A stretch of DNA of 64,000 nt from Candidatus Roseilinea sp. NK_OTU-006 (GCF_012931985.1 NZ_JAAFGM010000006.1:62001-126000), one strand, 5' to 3'. Positions 1 through 8,975 are shown, counted from the first letter of the stretch. Translations and numbers: made by a program. The notes: generated by a model not told the origin, from the sequence alone.

Positions 1-1
1 A

Positions 2-685
2 CTCGAGGCGTTAGCGAAGTCGAGGGATGCGCGCAAATGCAGCGTGCGCGACCTCGGCATCGTCATTGGCCTGGGGCTGGATGGCTCGACCACGGTCGCC
101 GCGACGATGTTCCTCGCGGCCAGGCATGGCATCGGGGTATTTGCCACCGGCGGCATCGGCGGCGTGCATCGCGGCCACCCTTTCGATGTCAGCGCCGACC
201 TGATTGAGCTGAGCCGCACGCCGGTGACGGTGGTGTGCGCCGGCGCGAAGGCGTTGCTCGACTTGCCGCTCACCTTCGAGCACCTGGAGACGCTGGGTGT
301 GCCCGTGATCGGCTACCAAACGGACGAGATCCCGGCCTTCTACTCGCGTCGCAGTGGGCTGCGCGCCGATATTTGCGCCGAGACGCCCCAGGACGTTGCC
401 CGCATCGTGCGGGCGCGCCGCGCGCTCGGCCTGCCCGGCGGCGAGTTGGTGTGTGCGCCGGTGCCCCGTGAGGCCGAGCTGCCGCGCGAGGTCGCCGAGG
501 AAGCCATCATCGAAGCGCAGCGCCGCGCCGATGCAGCCGGCATCCACGGGCCGGCTGCTACGCCGTTCATGCTCGATCAAATTGCCAAGCTGACCGGCGG
601 CGCCAGTGTGCGCGCTAATGTCGCGCTGCTGATCAACAATGCCCGCATCGCAGCCCACATCGCAAGAGCGATGATAGACGAGTAA
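2..685 (+). CDS. psuG: Pseudouridine-5'-phosphate glycosidase, 5' end cut by window edge
   Basis: PsuG reversibly cleaves pseudouridine 5'-phosphate to uracil and ribose 5-phosphate in the cytoplasm. The frame is open from base 2 and already reads family sequence (KCSVRDLG, then LDGSTTVAATM), so the true start lies left of the window; a GTG at 44 is only an internal codon. Family hallmarks follow: FATGGIGGVHRG, FDVSADL, TPVTVVCAGAK, LETLGVPVIGYQT and FPAFYSRxSG (here IPAFYSRRSG). The first third or so of the protein, with part of the active site, is missing. A nucleoside hydrolase starts 6 bases after the stop, so the two are probably cotranscribed for nucleoside salvage. Confidence 0.9.
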   Translation, partial: LEALAKSRDARKCSVRDLGIVIGLGLDGSTTVAATMFLAARHGIGVFATGGIGGVHRGHPFDVSADLIELSRTPVTVVCAGAKALLDLPLTFEHLETLGVPVIGYQTDEIPAFYSRRSGLRADICAETPQDVARIVRARRALGLPGGELVCAPVPREAELPREVAEEAIIEAQRRADAAGIHGPAATPFMLDQIAKLTGGASVRANVALLINNARIAAHIARAMIDE

Positions 686-691
686 CGATTG

Positions 692-1660
692 ATGAACGAC
701 GCCCAGACCGTCCCACCGAAATTCAAAATCCTTTTTGACACCGATCCCGGCATTGACGATGCGATGGCGCTGCTGCTGGCGCTCGTGTCGCCGGAGATCG
801 AAGTGGTGGGCGTAACGACCGTCTTCGGCAATTCGCACGTCGAGGCGACCACGCGCAATGCGCTCAACCTGCTCAACCTGGCCGGCCGCCCCGACATCCC
901 CGTCGCCAAAGGCGCCGATCGCCCCATGGTGCGGCCGCGCGGCCAGACCGGCGAATTCGTGCATGGTGACGACGCCATGGGCAACATCGGCTGGACGGCT
1001 GTGCACAACCCCGACCAAAAGCCGCTCGATATACCGGCGGCTCAGTTCATCGTCGAGACGGTGATGGCTCGGCCGGGCGAGATCACCCTCGTCGCCGTCG
1101 GCCCGCTGACCAACGTCGGGTTGGCCCTACAGTTGGAGCCGCGCATTGCGCAGGCAGCGCGCAACGTCGTCATCATGGGCGGGAGCGTGGCGACGCCCGG
1201 CAACGTCTCCCCCGTGGCTGAGGCCAACATTCACAACGACCCCCATGCGGCGGCGCTGGTCTTCGGCGCCGGCTGGGATGTGACCATGGCCGGTTTGGAC
1301 GTGACGATGGCGGTGCGCATGGATGAAGCGTTCTTTGCTGCGCTCCGCCGCTCCGGCAACCGGCTGGCCCAGTTCATCGGCCGGATCGCGCCGTTCTATC
1401 AGCAATTCCACCGCGAGCGATATGGCTACCCCGACGGCGGCGTGGACACGCATGATCCAACAGCCATTGCTTACTTGATTGCCCCGACCCTCTTCCGGGC
1501 CGAACGCTGGAGCGTGGCCGTGCCGCTGGATGGGCCGGCGATGGGCGCAACGATCGCCGATCGGCGTGGTCTTTTCTGGCCGGGGCCGAAGGTGAACTGC
1601 TTGATGGGGGCAGACGCCCCGCGCGTTCTGGAGATGTTCCGAGTGCGTCTGACGGCTTAG
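692..1660 (+). CDS. Inosine/uridine-preferring nucleoside hydrolase
   Basis: This cytoplasmic enzyme of 322 residues hydrolyses the N-glycosidic bond of ribonucleosides. The calcium-binding family signature DTDPGIDD lies at residues 16-23. IMGGSVATPGN and AEANIHNDPHAA form the middle of the active site, and the catalytic histidine sits in THDPTAIAYL near residue 254. I chose the ATG at 692 over the adjacent TTG at 689. It starts 6 bases after psuG and so probably shares its transcript; together they would release bases and ribose from ordinary and modified nucleosides. The substrate preference cannot be read from sequence. Confidence 0.9.
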   Translation: MNDAQTVPPKFKILFDTDPGIDDAMALLLALVSPEIEVVGVTTVFGNSHVEATTRNALNLLNLAGRPDIPVAKGADRPMVRPRGQTGEFVHGDDAMGNIGWTAVHNPDQKPLDIPAAQFIVETVMARPGEITLVAVGPLTNVGLALQLEPRIAQAARNVVIMGGSVATPGNVSPVAEANIHNDPHAAALVFGAGWDVTMAGLDVTMAVRMDEAFFAALRRSGNRLAQFIGRIAPFYQQFHRERYGYPDGGVDTHDPTAIAYLIAPTLFRAERWSVAVPLDGPAMGATIADRRGLFWPGPKVNCLMGADAPRVLEMFRVRLTA

Positions 1661-1807
1661 GGTCGGCTTGCTTGTCTAAAAACCGGCCACTTAGGCAGGT
1701 GCAAACTCCGCCGAGTATCTGGTGACGGCTGCCAGCAACCCGTTATGCTATCTCATACCGAGTTCGCGTTTTGATTCGCCGCATGGCGGCAAAAACGGAG
1801 GTGCAGC

Positions 1808-2254
1808 ATGGAGAAGCGTCTTGTGGGTGACTGGATGACGCGCAATCCGGTGATTGTCCTTCCTTCAACGCCGCTGCCGGATGCCTACGCCTTGATGCAA
1901 GAGCGCCGGGTGCGTCGCTTGCCGGTGATGAATGCCGGTAAGCTCGTTGGGATCATCACACTGGGCGACCTGCGTCAAGCTCATGCAACCGTAGACGATG
2001 CTGAGGCGGCGAAGATGCGCGTCGAGCTGATCATGACCGAGAACGTCGTGACGGTGACGCCGCAGACTCCGCTGCGCGACGCAGCCAAGCTGATGATCAA
2101 ACACAAGGTCAGCGGACTGCCGGTGATGGATGGCGCCGAGCTGGTCGGCATTATTACCGAATCCGATATCTTCCGCGCGATCATGGCTGAAGATCAGCCG
2201 GTCGAAGTCGGGCGCAGCGAGCAGCAGGCGCCGCTCTTGACCGCGAAGGGTTAA
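1808..2254 (+). CDS. Tandem CBS-domain protein
   Basis: The product is 148 residues and is almost entirely two CBS domains (about residues 7-60 and 75-135), recognisable by MTRNPVIVLPSTPLPDAY, RRLPVMNAGKLVGIITLGDL, MTENVVTVTPQTPLRDAAKL and SGLPVMDGAELVGIITESDI. Such stand-alone CBS pairs bind adenine nucleotides and act as energy or redox sensors; the partner is unknown. A good ribosome site (GGAGG, 1798-1802) precedes the ATG. The UspA gene begins 16 bases downstream, a common pairing that suggests a stress or energy-sensing operon. Confidence 0.85.
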   Translation: MEKRLVGDWMTRNPVIVLPSTPLPDAYALMQERRVRRLPVMNAGKLVGIITLGDLRQAHATVDDAEAAKMRVELIMTENVVTVTPQTPLRDAAKLMIKHKVSGLPVMDGAELVGIITESDIFRAIMAEDQPVEVGRSEQQAPLLTAKG

Positions 2255-2270
2255 GCTGAAGGGGTGACCA

Positions 2271-2705
2271 ATGTTCAAGAAGATACTTGTGCCTTTGGAT
2301 GGGTCTTCGTTTTCAGAAGAGGCCCTGCCGCACGCGCGCGAGCTGGCCCTATGCGGCGATGCTGAAATCATCCTCGCCCGCGTGGATGAACCTTATGAGC
2401 CGCCGCCCGGCGCCTTTGTGGTGGCGACTGCAATACCGGAGGCGGTGCAACTGACTGCGGGGGAGTACCTGGAGCAGATCGTCTCTCGCTTACAGTTGGC
2501 CGGTCTGAAGGCGAGCAGCGCCGTGCTCGATGGCAAGGTGCCCGATGCTTTGCTCAAGTTCGCCAAGAGCGAGGGCGTGGATCTGATCGTCATGTCAACG
2601 CATGGCCGGACGGGGCTCAGCCGGTTGCTGATGGGCAGCGTTGCAGAGCAGGTCGTGCATGGGGCGCACTGCCCGGTGTTGTTGGTGCGGCCTCAAATGC
2701 AGTGA
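2271..2705 (+). CDS. Universal stress protein, UspA family
   Basis: This is a 144-residue single-domain UspA protein. The N-terminus KKILVPLDGSSFSEEAL and the C-terminal motif GRTGLSRLLMGSVAEQVV (from residue 112) match the ATP-binding subclass (G-2x-G-9x-G-S). The AAGGGG just upstream of the ATG serves as ribosome site. It follows the CBS gene by 16 bases, so both nucleotide-binding proteins are probably made together. A hairpin with a T-rich tail follows the stop. Confidence 0.9.
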   Translation: MFKKILVPLDGSSFSEEALPHARELALCGDAEIILARVDEPYEPPPGAFVVATAIPEAVQLTAGEYLEQIVSRLQLAGLKASSAVLDGKVPDALLKFAKSEGVDLIVMSTHGRTGLSRLLMGSVAEQVVHGAHCPVLLVRPQMQ

Positions 2706-2801
2706 CGCGGCTAGGTCAAGGCGCTGCGCTGGCCCGTGGCTGCGGTGTGGTGAAGCCGGCCTCGGCGCGAGCCAAGGCTTACCCCGCTGAGCGGGACGCC
2801 G

Positions 2802-2850
2802 CAAGGGTAGGCGAAGGCGTCGTCTTGCCTACCCTTGTGGCTTACTTTTT
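2802..2850 (+). terminator. Stem-loop after uspA, probable terminator
   Basis: An 11-bp perfect stem (CAAGGGTAGGC at 2802-2812 with GCCTACCCTTG at 2827-2837) is followed by a T-rich stretch at 2843-2850. It sits between the convergent uspA and FmdB-like genes and overlaps the end of the latter. The 14-base loop and the spacing to the T-run make it a moderate rather than perfect intrinsic terminator. Confidence 0.5.
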
Positions 2851-3399
2851 CTTCCTGGCTTTAGGCTTGGCCGGGCTTTTGCGCTTAGCCTTCATCGGCA
2901 TCGTGCGGCGCTTTTCGGTGGCTTTGCGATCCTTTTCTTCGGCTTCCTTTTCGGCTTTGGCGGTTGGGTCTTCTGGCGGTGCGCCATAATCGTCATCGTC
3001 AACCGGCCCGCCCATGTCGTCGCCGAACAGGTCGCCCATGCTTTTCTCGATCTGCTCGGGGTCTTCGCCGCGTTCCAGGCGAGTGACGACCTCATCGAAC
3101 TCTGGCCCCATGTCCTCGCCGCTCTCTTGCGCCATCTTTCGCATAAAGCGGCCGAGCGCGCGAGGGTCGTTCTCGTCCAGGCCGGCCATCTCGTCCAGCA
3201 AGGCGTCGTCTCCACCTCCGGCGTCGAAGTCGCTCGAACCCGCGCCGCGCACGACGCGCACGCGCGACGCCAGCCGCATCAACCGGCGGCTGCCGCACCG
3301 CTCGCAACGCGCCCCCTTTTCGTCCACAGCCGACAACGAACGCCAGAAGATGGAGAATTTACGGCCGCAGTCCCGACAGCGGTATTCGTATATCGGCAT
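2842..3399 (-). CDS. FmdB-type zinc-ribbon protein with long acidic/basic tail
   Basis: The N-terminus MPIYEYRCRDCG plus CERCG about 28 residues later forms the Cys4 zinc ribbon of the FmdB regulatory-protein family. The usual family member is 60-110 residues. This one has about 185, because an acidic helical middle (DDALLDEMAGLDENDP onwards) and a Lys/Arg/Pro-rich C-terminus follow the ribbon. The charged tail suggests nucleic-acid or ribosome contact, but no function is established. I start at 3399, where the family sequence begins; an ATG nine bases earlier (3408, adding MSD) is also possible. It converges with uspA. Confidence 0.7.
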   Translation of the reverse strand: MPIYEYRCRDCGRKFSIFWRSLSAVDEKGARCERCGSRRLMRLASRVRVVRGAGSSDFDAGGGDDALLDEMAGLDENDPRALGRFMRKMAQESGEDMGPEFDEVVTRLERGEDPEQIEKSMGDLFGDDMGGPVDDDDYGAPPEDPTAKAEKEAEEKDRKATEKRRTMPMKAKRKSPAKPKARKKK

Positions 3400-3537
3400 A
3401 TCCGACATTCTAGCGCAGCCGTTGCGCGCGGAGGGTTGGGGGCAGATGCGTCGTTGCTGCTGGCCCAAGCCAATCCGGGGGCCGGCGGGGTAGAGGCGCT
3501 GCGCGAACTGCATACGCTACAATACTCGGCACATCCT

Positions 3538-4194
3538 ATGAAATGCGAGTGCAGGGCATCGGCGCCGGCGCCGGCGTCCGCGTCGGATCTGTATCAGTAT
3601 TCCAGCCCGCCGATGTTGGTCGTGTTGTCCGGGCCATCCGGCGTGGGCAAAGATACGCTGTTGCACCGTCTGAAGGAGCGTGGCTACGACTTCGCCTTCG
3701 TCGTTACGATGACCACGCGTCCCAAGCGCGAAGACGAAGTGGACGGCGTGGATTACATCTTCGTCAGCAAATCCACCTTCGCCGACATGATGCAGGCCGA
3801 CGAGCTGCTGGAGCACAGCCTGGTCTACGGCGATTACAAAGGCATCCCCAAGCAGCAGGTGCGCGATGCCATCGCCAGCGGCAAAGATGTGTTGATGCGC
3901 ATTGATGTGCAGGGCGCAGCCAAGATCCGCCAGATTGTGCCCAATGCAGTGACCATCTTTCTGGCGCCGGAAAGTGAGGCGGAGCTGGTGCGCCGGCTGA
4001 CGGAGCGCAAGACCGAAACCCCCGATGGGCTGAAGCTGCGCATCGCCACGGCGCGCGAGGAGATGAAGCGCATCCACGAGTTCGACTATGTAGTGGTCAA
4101 CCGCGCCGGCCAACAAGATGAGGCGGTGGATCAGATCGTCGCCATCGTCACCGCCGAGCGTTGCCGCGTCGGCCGCAAGCCGATCTGCCTGTGA
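3538..4194 (+). CDS. gmk: Guanylate kinase
   Basis: Guanylate kinase phosphorylates GMP to GDP using ATP. The P-loop GPSGVGKDT is at residues 32-40, followed by the GMP-binding segment TTRPKREDEVDGVDYIFVS, then EHSLVYGDYKGIP and LMRIDVQGAAKIR. The ATG at 3538 gives 218 residues with a 25-residue Ala/Ser-rich leader. A second in-frame ATG at 3613 (MLVVLSGPSG) would give the standard length and may be the true start. A TACAAT box at 3518-3523 lies 15 bases before the first ATG and slightly favours it. Much longer in-frame readings upstream overlap the FmdB-like gene and are not credible. Confidence 0.93.
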   Translation: MKCECRASAPAPASASDLYQYSSPPMLVVLSGPSGVGKDTLLHRLKERGYDFAFVVTMTTRPKREDEVDGVDYIFVSKSTFADMMQADELLEHSLVYGDYKGIPKQQVRDAIASGKDVLMRIDVQGAAKIRQIVPNAVTIFLAPESEAELVRRLTERKTETPDGLKLRIATAREEMKRIHEFDYVVVNRAGQQDEAVDQIVAIVTAERCRVGRKPICL

Positions 4195-4233
4195 TGAAAT
4201 TCTCGGCCATCGCCTTCGCTGAGTGAGCCGCAC

Positions 4234-5016
4234 ATGACCATCCCCATCCCCATTCCCACGGCGAAGCCTTTCTGGACCTACGTGTTGATGGGGGTGGACA
4301 TCTTCCTCTTCGCCGTCATGACGTTGGCGGGCGGCACGCAGAATCCGGCCGTGCTCGATCGCTTCGGCGCCAACACCGCTTGGCTGATCGCGACGCATCA
4401 GGAGTACTGGCGACTCTTCACGGCCAACTTCATCCACATCGGCATCGCGCATCTGCTGTTCAACATGTTCGCCCTGTTCCAGTTGGGCCGGCAAATCGAA
4501 TCGCTGTACGGCCGTCCGCGCTTTCTGGCCATCTACTTGTTGTCTGGGTTGTCCGGCGCGATCTTCAGCTATATGCTCACCCAAGGCCGATCGGCCGGCG
4601 CATCCACGGCGCTGTTTGGCTTGTTCGGCGCGCTGCTGGTGTATTTCTACAGGCATCGGGAGATGTTCGGTCGGCTGGGTCAGCAGCAATTGATCAACCT
4701 CGGCACGATTCTGCTGATCAACGTCATAATCGGCCTCTCGCCCGGCAGCAACATTGACAATTGGGGGCACTTCGGCGGCTTCACAGGCGGGTTAATCCTG
4801 AGCTCCTTCCTGTGCCCGCGCTATGCGCCGATGGATCCGTTCGCGCGCGCCTTTGAGCCGGTCGTCTCCGAGCGCCGCCGGCCGGAGCTGTCGAACGGCA
4901 TGGTGATGGACACCAACTCGCTGTCTCGGCAGGCGTTGCCGTTGGCTGCCTTCTGCCTCGGCCTGGTCGCGCTGACGTTCATCGCGACGTCGGTGCAGTC
5001 ATCCCGCTTCCCTTAG
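4234..5016 (+). CDS. Rhomboid-family intramembrane serine protease
   Basis: This is a 260-residue polytopic membrane protease that cleaves transmembrane helices within the bilayer. The catalytic serine is Ser124 in GASTALFG and the catalytic histidine is His179 in NWGHFGGFTGG. The HLLFNM element (His73, Asn77) that lines the oxyanion site is also present. About six hydrophobic helices are visible, with a seventh near the C-terminus. The substrate is unknown. It lies 39 bases after gmk and 12 bases before the MEMO1-like gene, all on the same strand. Confidence 0.88.
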   Translation: MTIPIPIPTAKPFWTYVLMGVDIFLFAVMTLAGGTQNPAVLDRFGANTAWLIATHQEYWRLFTANFIHIGIAHLLFNMFALFQLGRQIESLYGRPRFLAIYLLSGLSGAIFSYMLTQGRSAGASTALFGLFGALLVYFYRHREMFGRLGQQQLINLGTILLINVIIGLSPGSNIDNWGHFGGFTGGLILSSFLCPRYAPMDPFARAFEPVVSERRRPELSNGMVMDTNSLSRQALPLAAFCLGLVALTFIATSVQSSRFP

Positions 5017-5028
5017 CCAATCCGCCTC

Positions 5029-5820
5029 ATGGTGCGTTTGCCCCGCTACGCGGGTCGTCACTACTTCGCCGACCCCGGTCGCTTACGCGCCTCCGTGGAG
5101 TCGTTTGTCGAAGACGCGGCCGGGGTGAACGTTCCCGGCGCGTTGTGCGCGGTGATCGTGCCGCACGGGGCGCACCCTGAATTTGGCCCGGTCGCCGGCC
5201 ACGCATACAAGCTGCTCCTCAGCGCACCGCTTGCTTCGTCGTTGACGGTGTTGCTGGCGCCGGCGGCCAGTGCGCCAGATGACATCGGCGCTGTGCTGTG
5301 CGACCTGGCCGATGCCTATGCCACACCGCTCGACTCGATGGCCATCGCGACGCCTGCCCTGGATGCGCTGGATCAGGCCGGTGTGGCGGTCCTGCGTGCG
5401 CCCGACGATGAGCCGGTGCTCGAAAATCATCTGCCGTTTATCCAAGTGGTGACGGGCGACACTCAGTGCCTGCCGCTGCGCATCCCGGCCGGCGCTGACC
5501 TTGCCGCGCCGGGCTGGGATCGCGTGGTGGGAGAATTCGGCCTGATCGTCGCCGTGGCGAATCTGCCGCAGTCGCATGAACAGGCTGCCTGCGACGCGAT
5601 TGAGCGGCTGGACGGCCGATTCTTTACCGGTGAAGCGCCTGCGCCCCGTTCCGGCAGGTTCAAAAGCTTGTTCGGTTCAAGCGGTCACAGACCGATGGCG
5701 CGATCGGCCGATGCAGCGGTGGTGGCGCTGGCCATCCGATTGGCTAAAGCGAAAGGGGCTCAGCATGGGCGGTTGCTCGCGCGCCAGGGCAGCCGAGCCG
5801 CCTTTGCGCTCTACCGTTAG
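5029..5820 (+). CDS. MEMO1-like (AmmeMemoRadiSam protein B) family protein
   Basis: The 263-residue protein follows the MEMO1 plan: RLPRYAGRHYFADPGRL, then IVPHGAHPEFGPVAGHAYKLL, MAIATPALDAL and ENHLPFIQVV. In typical members the metal and catalytic residues lie in PHAGY, in a GxSH motif and in HSLExHLPF. Here the second motif is not recognisable (VLLAPAASAPDD) and the third has become VLENHLPF, so the canonical metal site looks degraded. It may be a structural or divergent member. The companion radical-SAM and AmmeMemoRadiSam protein A genes are not in the window. Confidence 0.7.
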   Translation: MVRLPRYAGRHYFADPGRLRASVESFVEDAAGVNVPGALCAVIVPHGAHPEFGPVAGHAYKLLLSAPLASSLTVLLAPAASAPDDIGAVLCDLADAYATPLDSMAIATPALDALDQAGVAVLRAPDDEPVLENHLPFIQVVTGDTQCLPLRIPAGADLAAPGWDRVVGEFGLIVAVANLPQSHEQAACDAIERLDGRFFTGEAPAPRSGRFKSLFGSSGHRPMARSADAAVVALAIRLAKAKGAQHGRLLARQGSRAAFALYR

Positions 5821-5865
5821 GGCTGCCTCGCGACCGGGTCGCAGATGAGGTGATGCGGATGTGCG

Positions 5866-6615
5866 CTACGGCGTGGGGGACGATGCTTTGGCCAGCTCTT
5901 CCTCGATCATCGCCTTAAACGCTTCGTAGGGCTGCGCGCCGACGAGCGGCCGGCCGTTGATCAGAAAGGAAGGCGTGCCGGAGACGCCCAACCGTCGTCC
6001 CTCTTCGGCGTCGGCCTGCACGCGCTGCCGCGCGTTGCCGGCCTTCAGGCAGTCGGCGAACGCCTCGCTGTTGAGTTGAATGCCCGAAGCAGCGGTCGTC
6101 AGCGCTTGTTTCATAGTCGCTTCGTCCTGGCCGACGATGTCCTGCGTGAACAGCAAAGCGTGGTAGTCCCAGAATCGCCCCTGTTCCGCAGCGCATTCGG
6201 CAGCTTCGGCCTTCCAGATGGATGATTCGGCCAGGAAGGGATAGTGCTTGTAGCTGAAGCGCGCCTTGTTGGTCTTGACGTACTCGTCGAGGATGCGCTG
6301 GAGCGTCTCGGCATAGAAGCGACGACAGAAGCCGCAATTGAAATCGCTGTATTCCACGATGGTGACAGGCGCATCGGCGCTGCCCTGGGTGTTCGGCCCG
6401 CGCACGGCCACCTTCGGCAGGAAGGGCTGGGCGTCGGGCAGCGTCATGCCGACCTCGGTAGGCTTCGGCGTTGCGGCGCTCGGCGTGCGCGCTGCGGTGA
6501 AGATCACCATGGCGCCCACGGCGACGATGGCGCCGAACGCTGCGCCCAATGCGAACCACTTGAGCGCAGCGCGGTCGGATGTGATGAGGGTAGATTCTTG
6601 GAGCGGTTCCATCAT
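5866..6615 (-). CDS. Membrane-anchored DsbA-like thioredoxin-fold oxidoreductase
   Basis: A transmembrane anchor (about residues 18-40) is followed by a Thr/Pro linker and a DsbA/BdbD-type domain. The redox motif CGFC is Cys94 to Cys97 in YSDFNCGFCRRF. Further family marks are FSYKHYPFLA and the cis-Pro loop GVSGTPSFLING. It faces the outside of the membrane and probably forms or shuffles disulfides in exported proteins. No DsbB/VKOR partner is adjacent. Two consecutive ATGs (6615, 6612) begin the frame. The gene is followed on the same strand, upstream, by a glycosyltransferase. Confidence 0.85.
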   Translation of the reverse strand: MMEPLQESTLITSDRAALKWFALGAAFGAIVAVGAMVIFTAARTPSAATPKPTEVGMTLPDAQPFLPKVAVRGPNTQGSADAPVTIVEYSDFNCGFCRRFYAETLQRILDEYVKTNKARFSYKHYPFLAESSIWKAEAAECAAEQGRFWDYHALLFTQDIVGQDEATMKQALTTAASGIQLNSEAFADCLKAGNARQRVQADAEEGRRLGVSGTPSFLINGRPLVGAQPYEAFKAMIEEELAKASSPTP

Positions 6616-6652
6616 GGTTGGAGATTCTTTTCAAAAGCTTGTCTCTTGTGCT

Positions 6653-7831
6653 TTACGCCCTGTTTGGTTGCGACGCGCACGCTCGAATCAACGCCTGGTA
6701 GAGCATCTCGTACTCGCTCACGGTCCGCGCGGTGCTGTAGTGTTGCAGGATGAAGTCGCGCGGTTTGACATAGGCAGCGCGATTGTCGCACACCCGCAGG
6801 ATGGCCTCGGCTAACGCCGATGCATCGCCAACCGGCGTCACCTCGCCCATCCCGGTGGTCTGCACGGGCACGCGCACGCCGGGCAGGTCGCTGCAAATGG
6901 ATGGCGTGCCGCACAACATAGACTCGACTTGCACTAGGCCGAACGACTCGGTGGAGTTCAGGCTGGGAAGCACCGTCACATCGCACGAGGCGAAGAAGGC
7001 CGAAAGCGCGCGGCCCTGCAGTGATCCGACGAACGTCCACGCGTCGCCCAGCGCGTCGAAGTGCGGCTGCAACCGACGCGCATATGCCTCTTCGCCGATG
7101 ACGTTCCGATGTGGCCCGGCGAAGATCACGCGCGCGTTCGGTCGCGTCTCCCGAATGATCGCCAACGCGCGCACCAGCACCTCCACGCCCTTCTCGGTGG
7201 CCAGCCGGGCGCACATTCCAATCAGCGGATGCTGCTCATGGGACACGCGCCACTTTTGACGAAAGTCCGCGATGTCGCTGGGGCTGGGCAACTCCATTTC
7301 TACCGGCGGCGGGATGACCGCCAGCTTGTGCGCGTAGCGGGAGAGGTAGCGCGAGTGCCGCGCAAAGTCCTCGGTGTATGAGACGATGCGATCCACGTTG
7401 TATCCCGCAATGTCATTCATCAGGTTAATGACGGGTTGAACGATGCGATTGAACCAGGTCCCGGGCAGACGGATGTCGCCGTGGATGGTCAGCAACGATG
7501 GCTTGCCGAACAGGCGGGCGTTGATGGCGATGCCGGCGCCATCGAACTGGGGCAGATGCAGATGAACCAGGTCGAACTGTGGCAAAAGCTGGCGCAGTAT
7601 CACACCGAAAGTCGGCATGATCACCCCTTTGCTGATCCGCGCCAGCACCGGCGCGCGCACCACTGAAACGCCGTCCAGAACTTCGCTGCGTGCGAGGTGA
7701 GGGTCATACTGAGACGTGAGCACCGTCACCTGGTGGCCGGCACGCGCCAGTCCACGCGAGAGGCGTTCGACGTAGATGGTGAGTCCACTGATGTGAGGGC
7801 GATAGTAGGTGAGGACTTGGAGTATGCGCAC
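6653..7831 (-). CDS. GT4-type glycosyltransferase
   Basis: A 392-residue GT-B enzyme. The N-terminal acceptor domain opens VRILQVLTYYRPHISGLTIYVERL. The C-terminal nucleotide-sugar domain contains GMCARLATEKGVEVLVRAL, FVGSLQGRALSAFFASCDVTVLPS and the ExxxxxxxE-like segment ESFGLVQVESMLCGTPSICSDLPGVR. It probably builds a cell-surface glycan or glycolipid; the donor and acceptor cannot be told. The start is GTG at 7831. The flippase-like membrane protein immediately upstream on the same strand suggests a joint envelope role. Confidence 0.85.
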   Translation of the reverse strand: MRILQVLTYYRPHISGLTIYVERLSRGLARAGHQVTVLTSQYDPHLARSEVLDGVSVVRAPVLARISKGVIMPTFGVILRQLLPQFDLVHLHLPQFDGAGIAINARLFGKPSLLTIHGDIRLPGTWFNRIVQPVINLMNDIAGYNVDRIVSYTEDFARHSRYLSRYAHKLAVIPPPVEMELPSPSDIADFRQKWRVSHEQHPLIGMCARLATEKGVEVLVRALAIIRETRPNARVIFAGPHRNVIGEEAYARRLQPHFDALGDAWTFVGSLQGRALSAFFASCDVTVLPSLNSTESFGLVQVESMLCGTPSICSDLPGVRVPVQTTGMGEVTPVGDASALAEAILRVCDNRAAYVKPRDFILQHYSTARTVSEYEMLYQALIRACASQPNRA

Positions 7832-7922
7832 GCTCGACCCCGGAGGCTATCGGCTTCGAGCAGAATATACACTAGCTTGCGCGACTCTCAGGGCGCCGGC
7901 ACCCTGTGACGCCTGATGGTCG

Positions 7923-8891
7923 CTAGGTCCTGGCCGGACGTAGTTGGCCGAATGACAGGCCGATCCGCGCCATCCCGATCACGCCCAGCACGATCAGCGC
8001 CAGTTGCTGCGAGAGCGACCACACGAAGACGAACGCCGTGGCCTGCGTCGGGTCAATATTGAACGGCGCGACCAACGCCGTTCGGGCGAAGAACTGCACC
8101 GTCCCCAGGCCGCCGGGTGCCGATGGCGCCGCGCCGCCCAGGTTAGCGGCGACGAGCGTGAGGCCGGCTTGATCCATGCGCGGCGGCAGAAAGGCAGCCA
8201 TCGTGAAGTATGCGACAAAGAGCTGCGCTAACCAGATGCCTGTCGTCGTCAGGAGCACGATGATCAAGCGCTTAGCGGAGTTGATCAGCTTGAAGCCGGC
8301 GCAGAAGTCGCGGTAACGCCGTAACCAGATTTGCGCGTTGAAGCGTGGAAGGCGCGCCAGCAGCCGATGGAGCACTCCCTCGAAGCGCGCCGATTGCCCA
8401 ATCGCCGCGCCGACGGCGGCGATCAACAGGATGACCAGGCCGGCGCCGAGCGCCGCGGCGCGCGCGAGCGTTGGATCCATTGGAATGAACTGTGCGAAGC
8501 TGAAGGCCAGCAGGACGACGGCGGCCAGGTCGAGCAGACGCTCGACCACGACGGACGAGAGCGCCGTCGCTGTGCTCACCTCGGTGCGCTGGCCGATGAC
8601 AACGGCGCGACCGATCTCGCCCACACGAAACGGCAGCACCATGTTGAGCATGTAGCCGATGTTCATGGCGTGGAAGGCGACGCCAAAATGCGACTCGCCC
8701 ATCAGCGTCGCCCAGCGCAGCGCGCGGACGGCTAAACCGGCCATAAAGGCGACGAAAGCCGGGAGCAACCAAGCCGTCTGCGCCGTAGCCACCGCCCGGG
8801 CGAACGCTGCAAAGTCCACATCGCGCAGCGTGAGGTAGAGCGCGAAGGCGCTGATCGCCATGCCGAGCCAGAATTTCCAGTTTTTGAGCAT
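7923..8891 (-). CDS. YbhN/AglD-type lysylphosphatidylglycerol synthase TM-region membrane protein
   Basis: 322 residues with about eight hydrophobic helices. It matches the LPG-synthase transmembrane (UPF0104) family through WKFWLGMAISAFALYLTLRDVD, LRALRWATLM, NMVLPFRVGEIGRA and GGAAPSAPGGLGTVQFF. Members are suggested to flip or scramble lipids or lipid-linked sugars. Placement between a glycosyltransferase and a PHP phosphoesterase on the same strand fits lipid or glycan export, but this is inference. Confidence 0.8.
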   Translation of the reverse strand: MLKNWKFWLGMAISAFALYLTLRDVDFAAFARAVATAQTAWLLPAFVAFMAGLAVRALRWATLMGESHFGVAFHAMNIGYMLNMVLPFRVGEIGRAVVIGQRTEVSTATALSSVVVERLLDLAAVVLLAFSFAQFIPMDPTLARAAALGAGLVILLIAAVGAAIGQSARFEGVLHRLLARLPRFNAQIWLRRYRDFCAGFKLINSAKRLIIVLLTTTGIWLAQLFVAYFTMAAFLPPRMDQAGLTLVAANLGGAAPSAPGGLGTVQFFARTALVAPFNIDPTQATAFVFVWSLSQQLALIVLGVIGMARIGLSFGQLRPART

Positions 8892-8975
8892 GATGTCGTC
8901 CTGCCCAGGAGTGGAGGTTCGCGCATGGGCCGCATTGGCGCCTGCGGCGCTCCCACCGGCGTGCGGCCAAGCTTA

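Noticed and set aside
1661-1807. Riboswitch or terminator between the nucleoside hydrolase and CBS genes
   Set aside because: Only a 5-bp GCCGC/GCGGC stem followed by A residues is seen; no known motif or T-tract.
3127-3537. Long N-terminal extension of guanylate kinase
   Set aside because: It is antisense to the FmdB-like gene and has no homology to kinases; the enzyme starts at 3538 or 3613.
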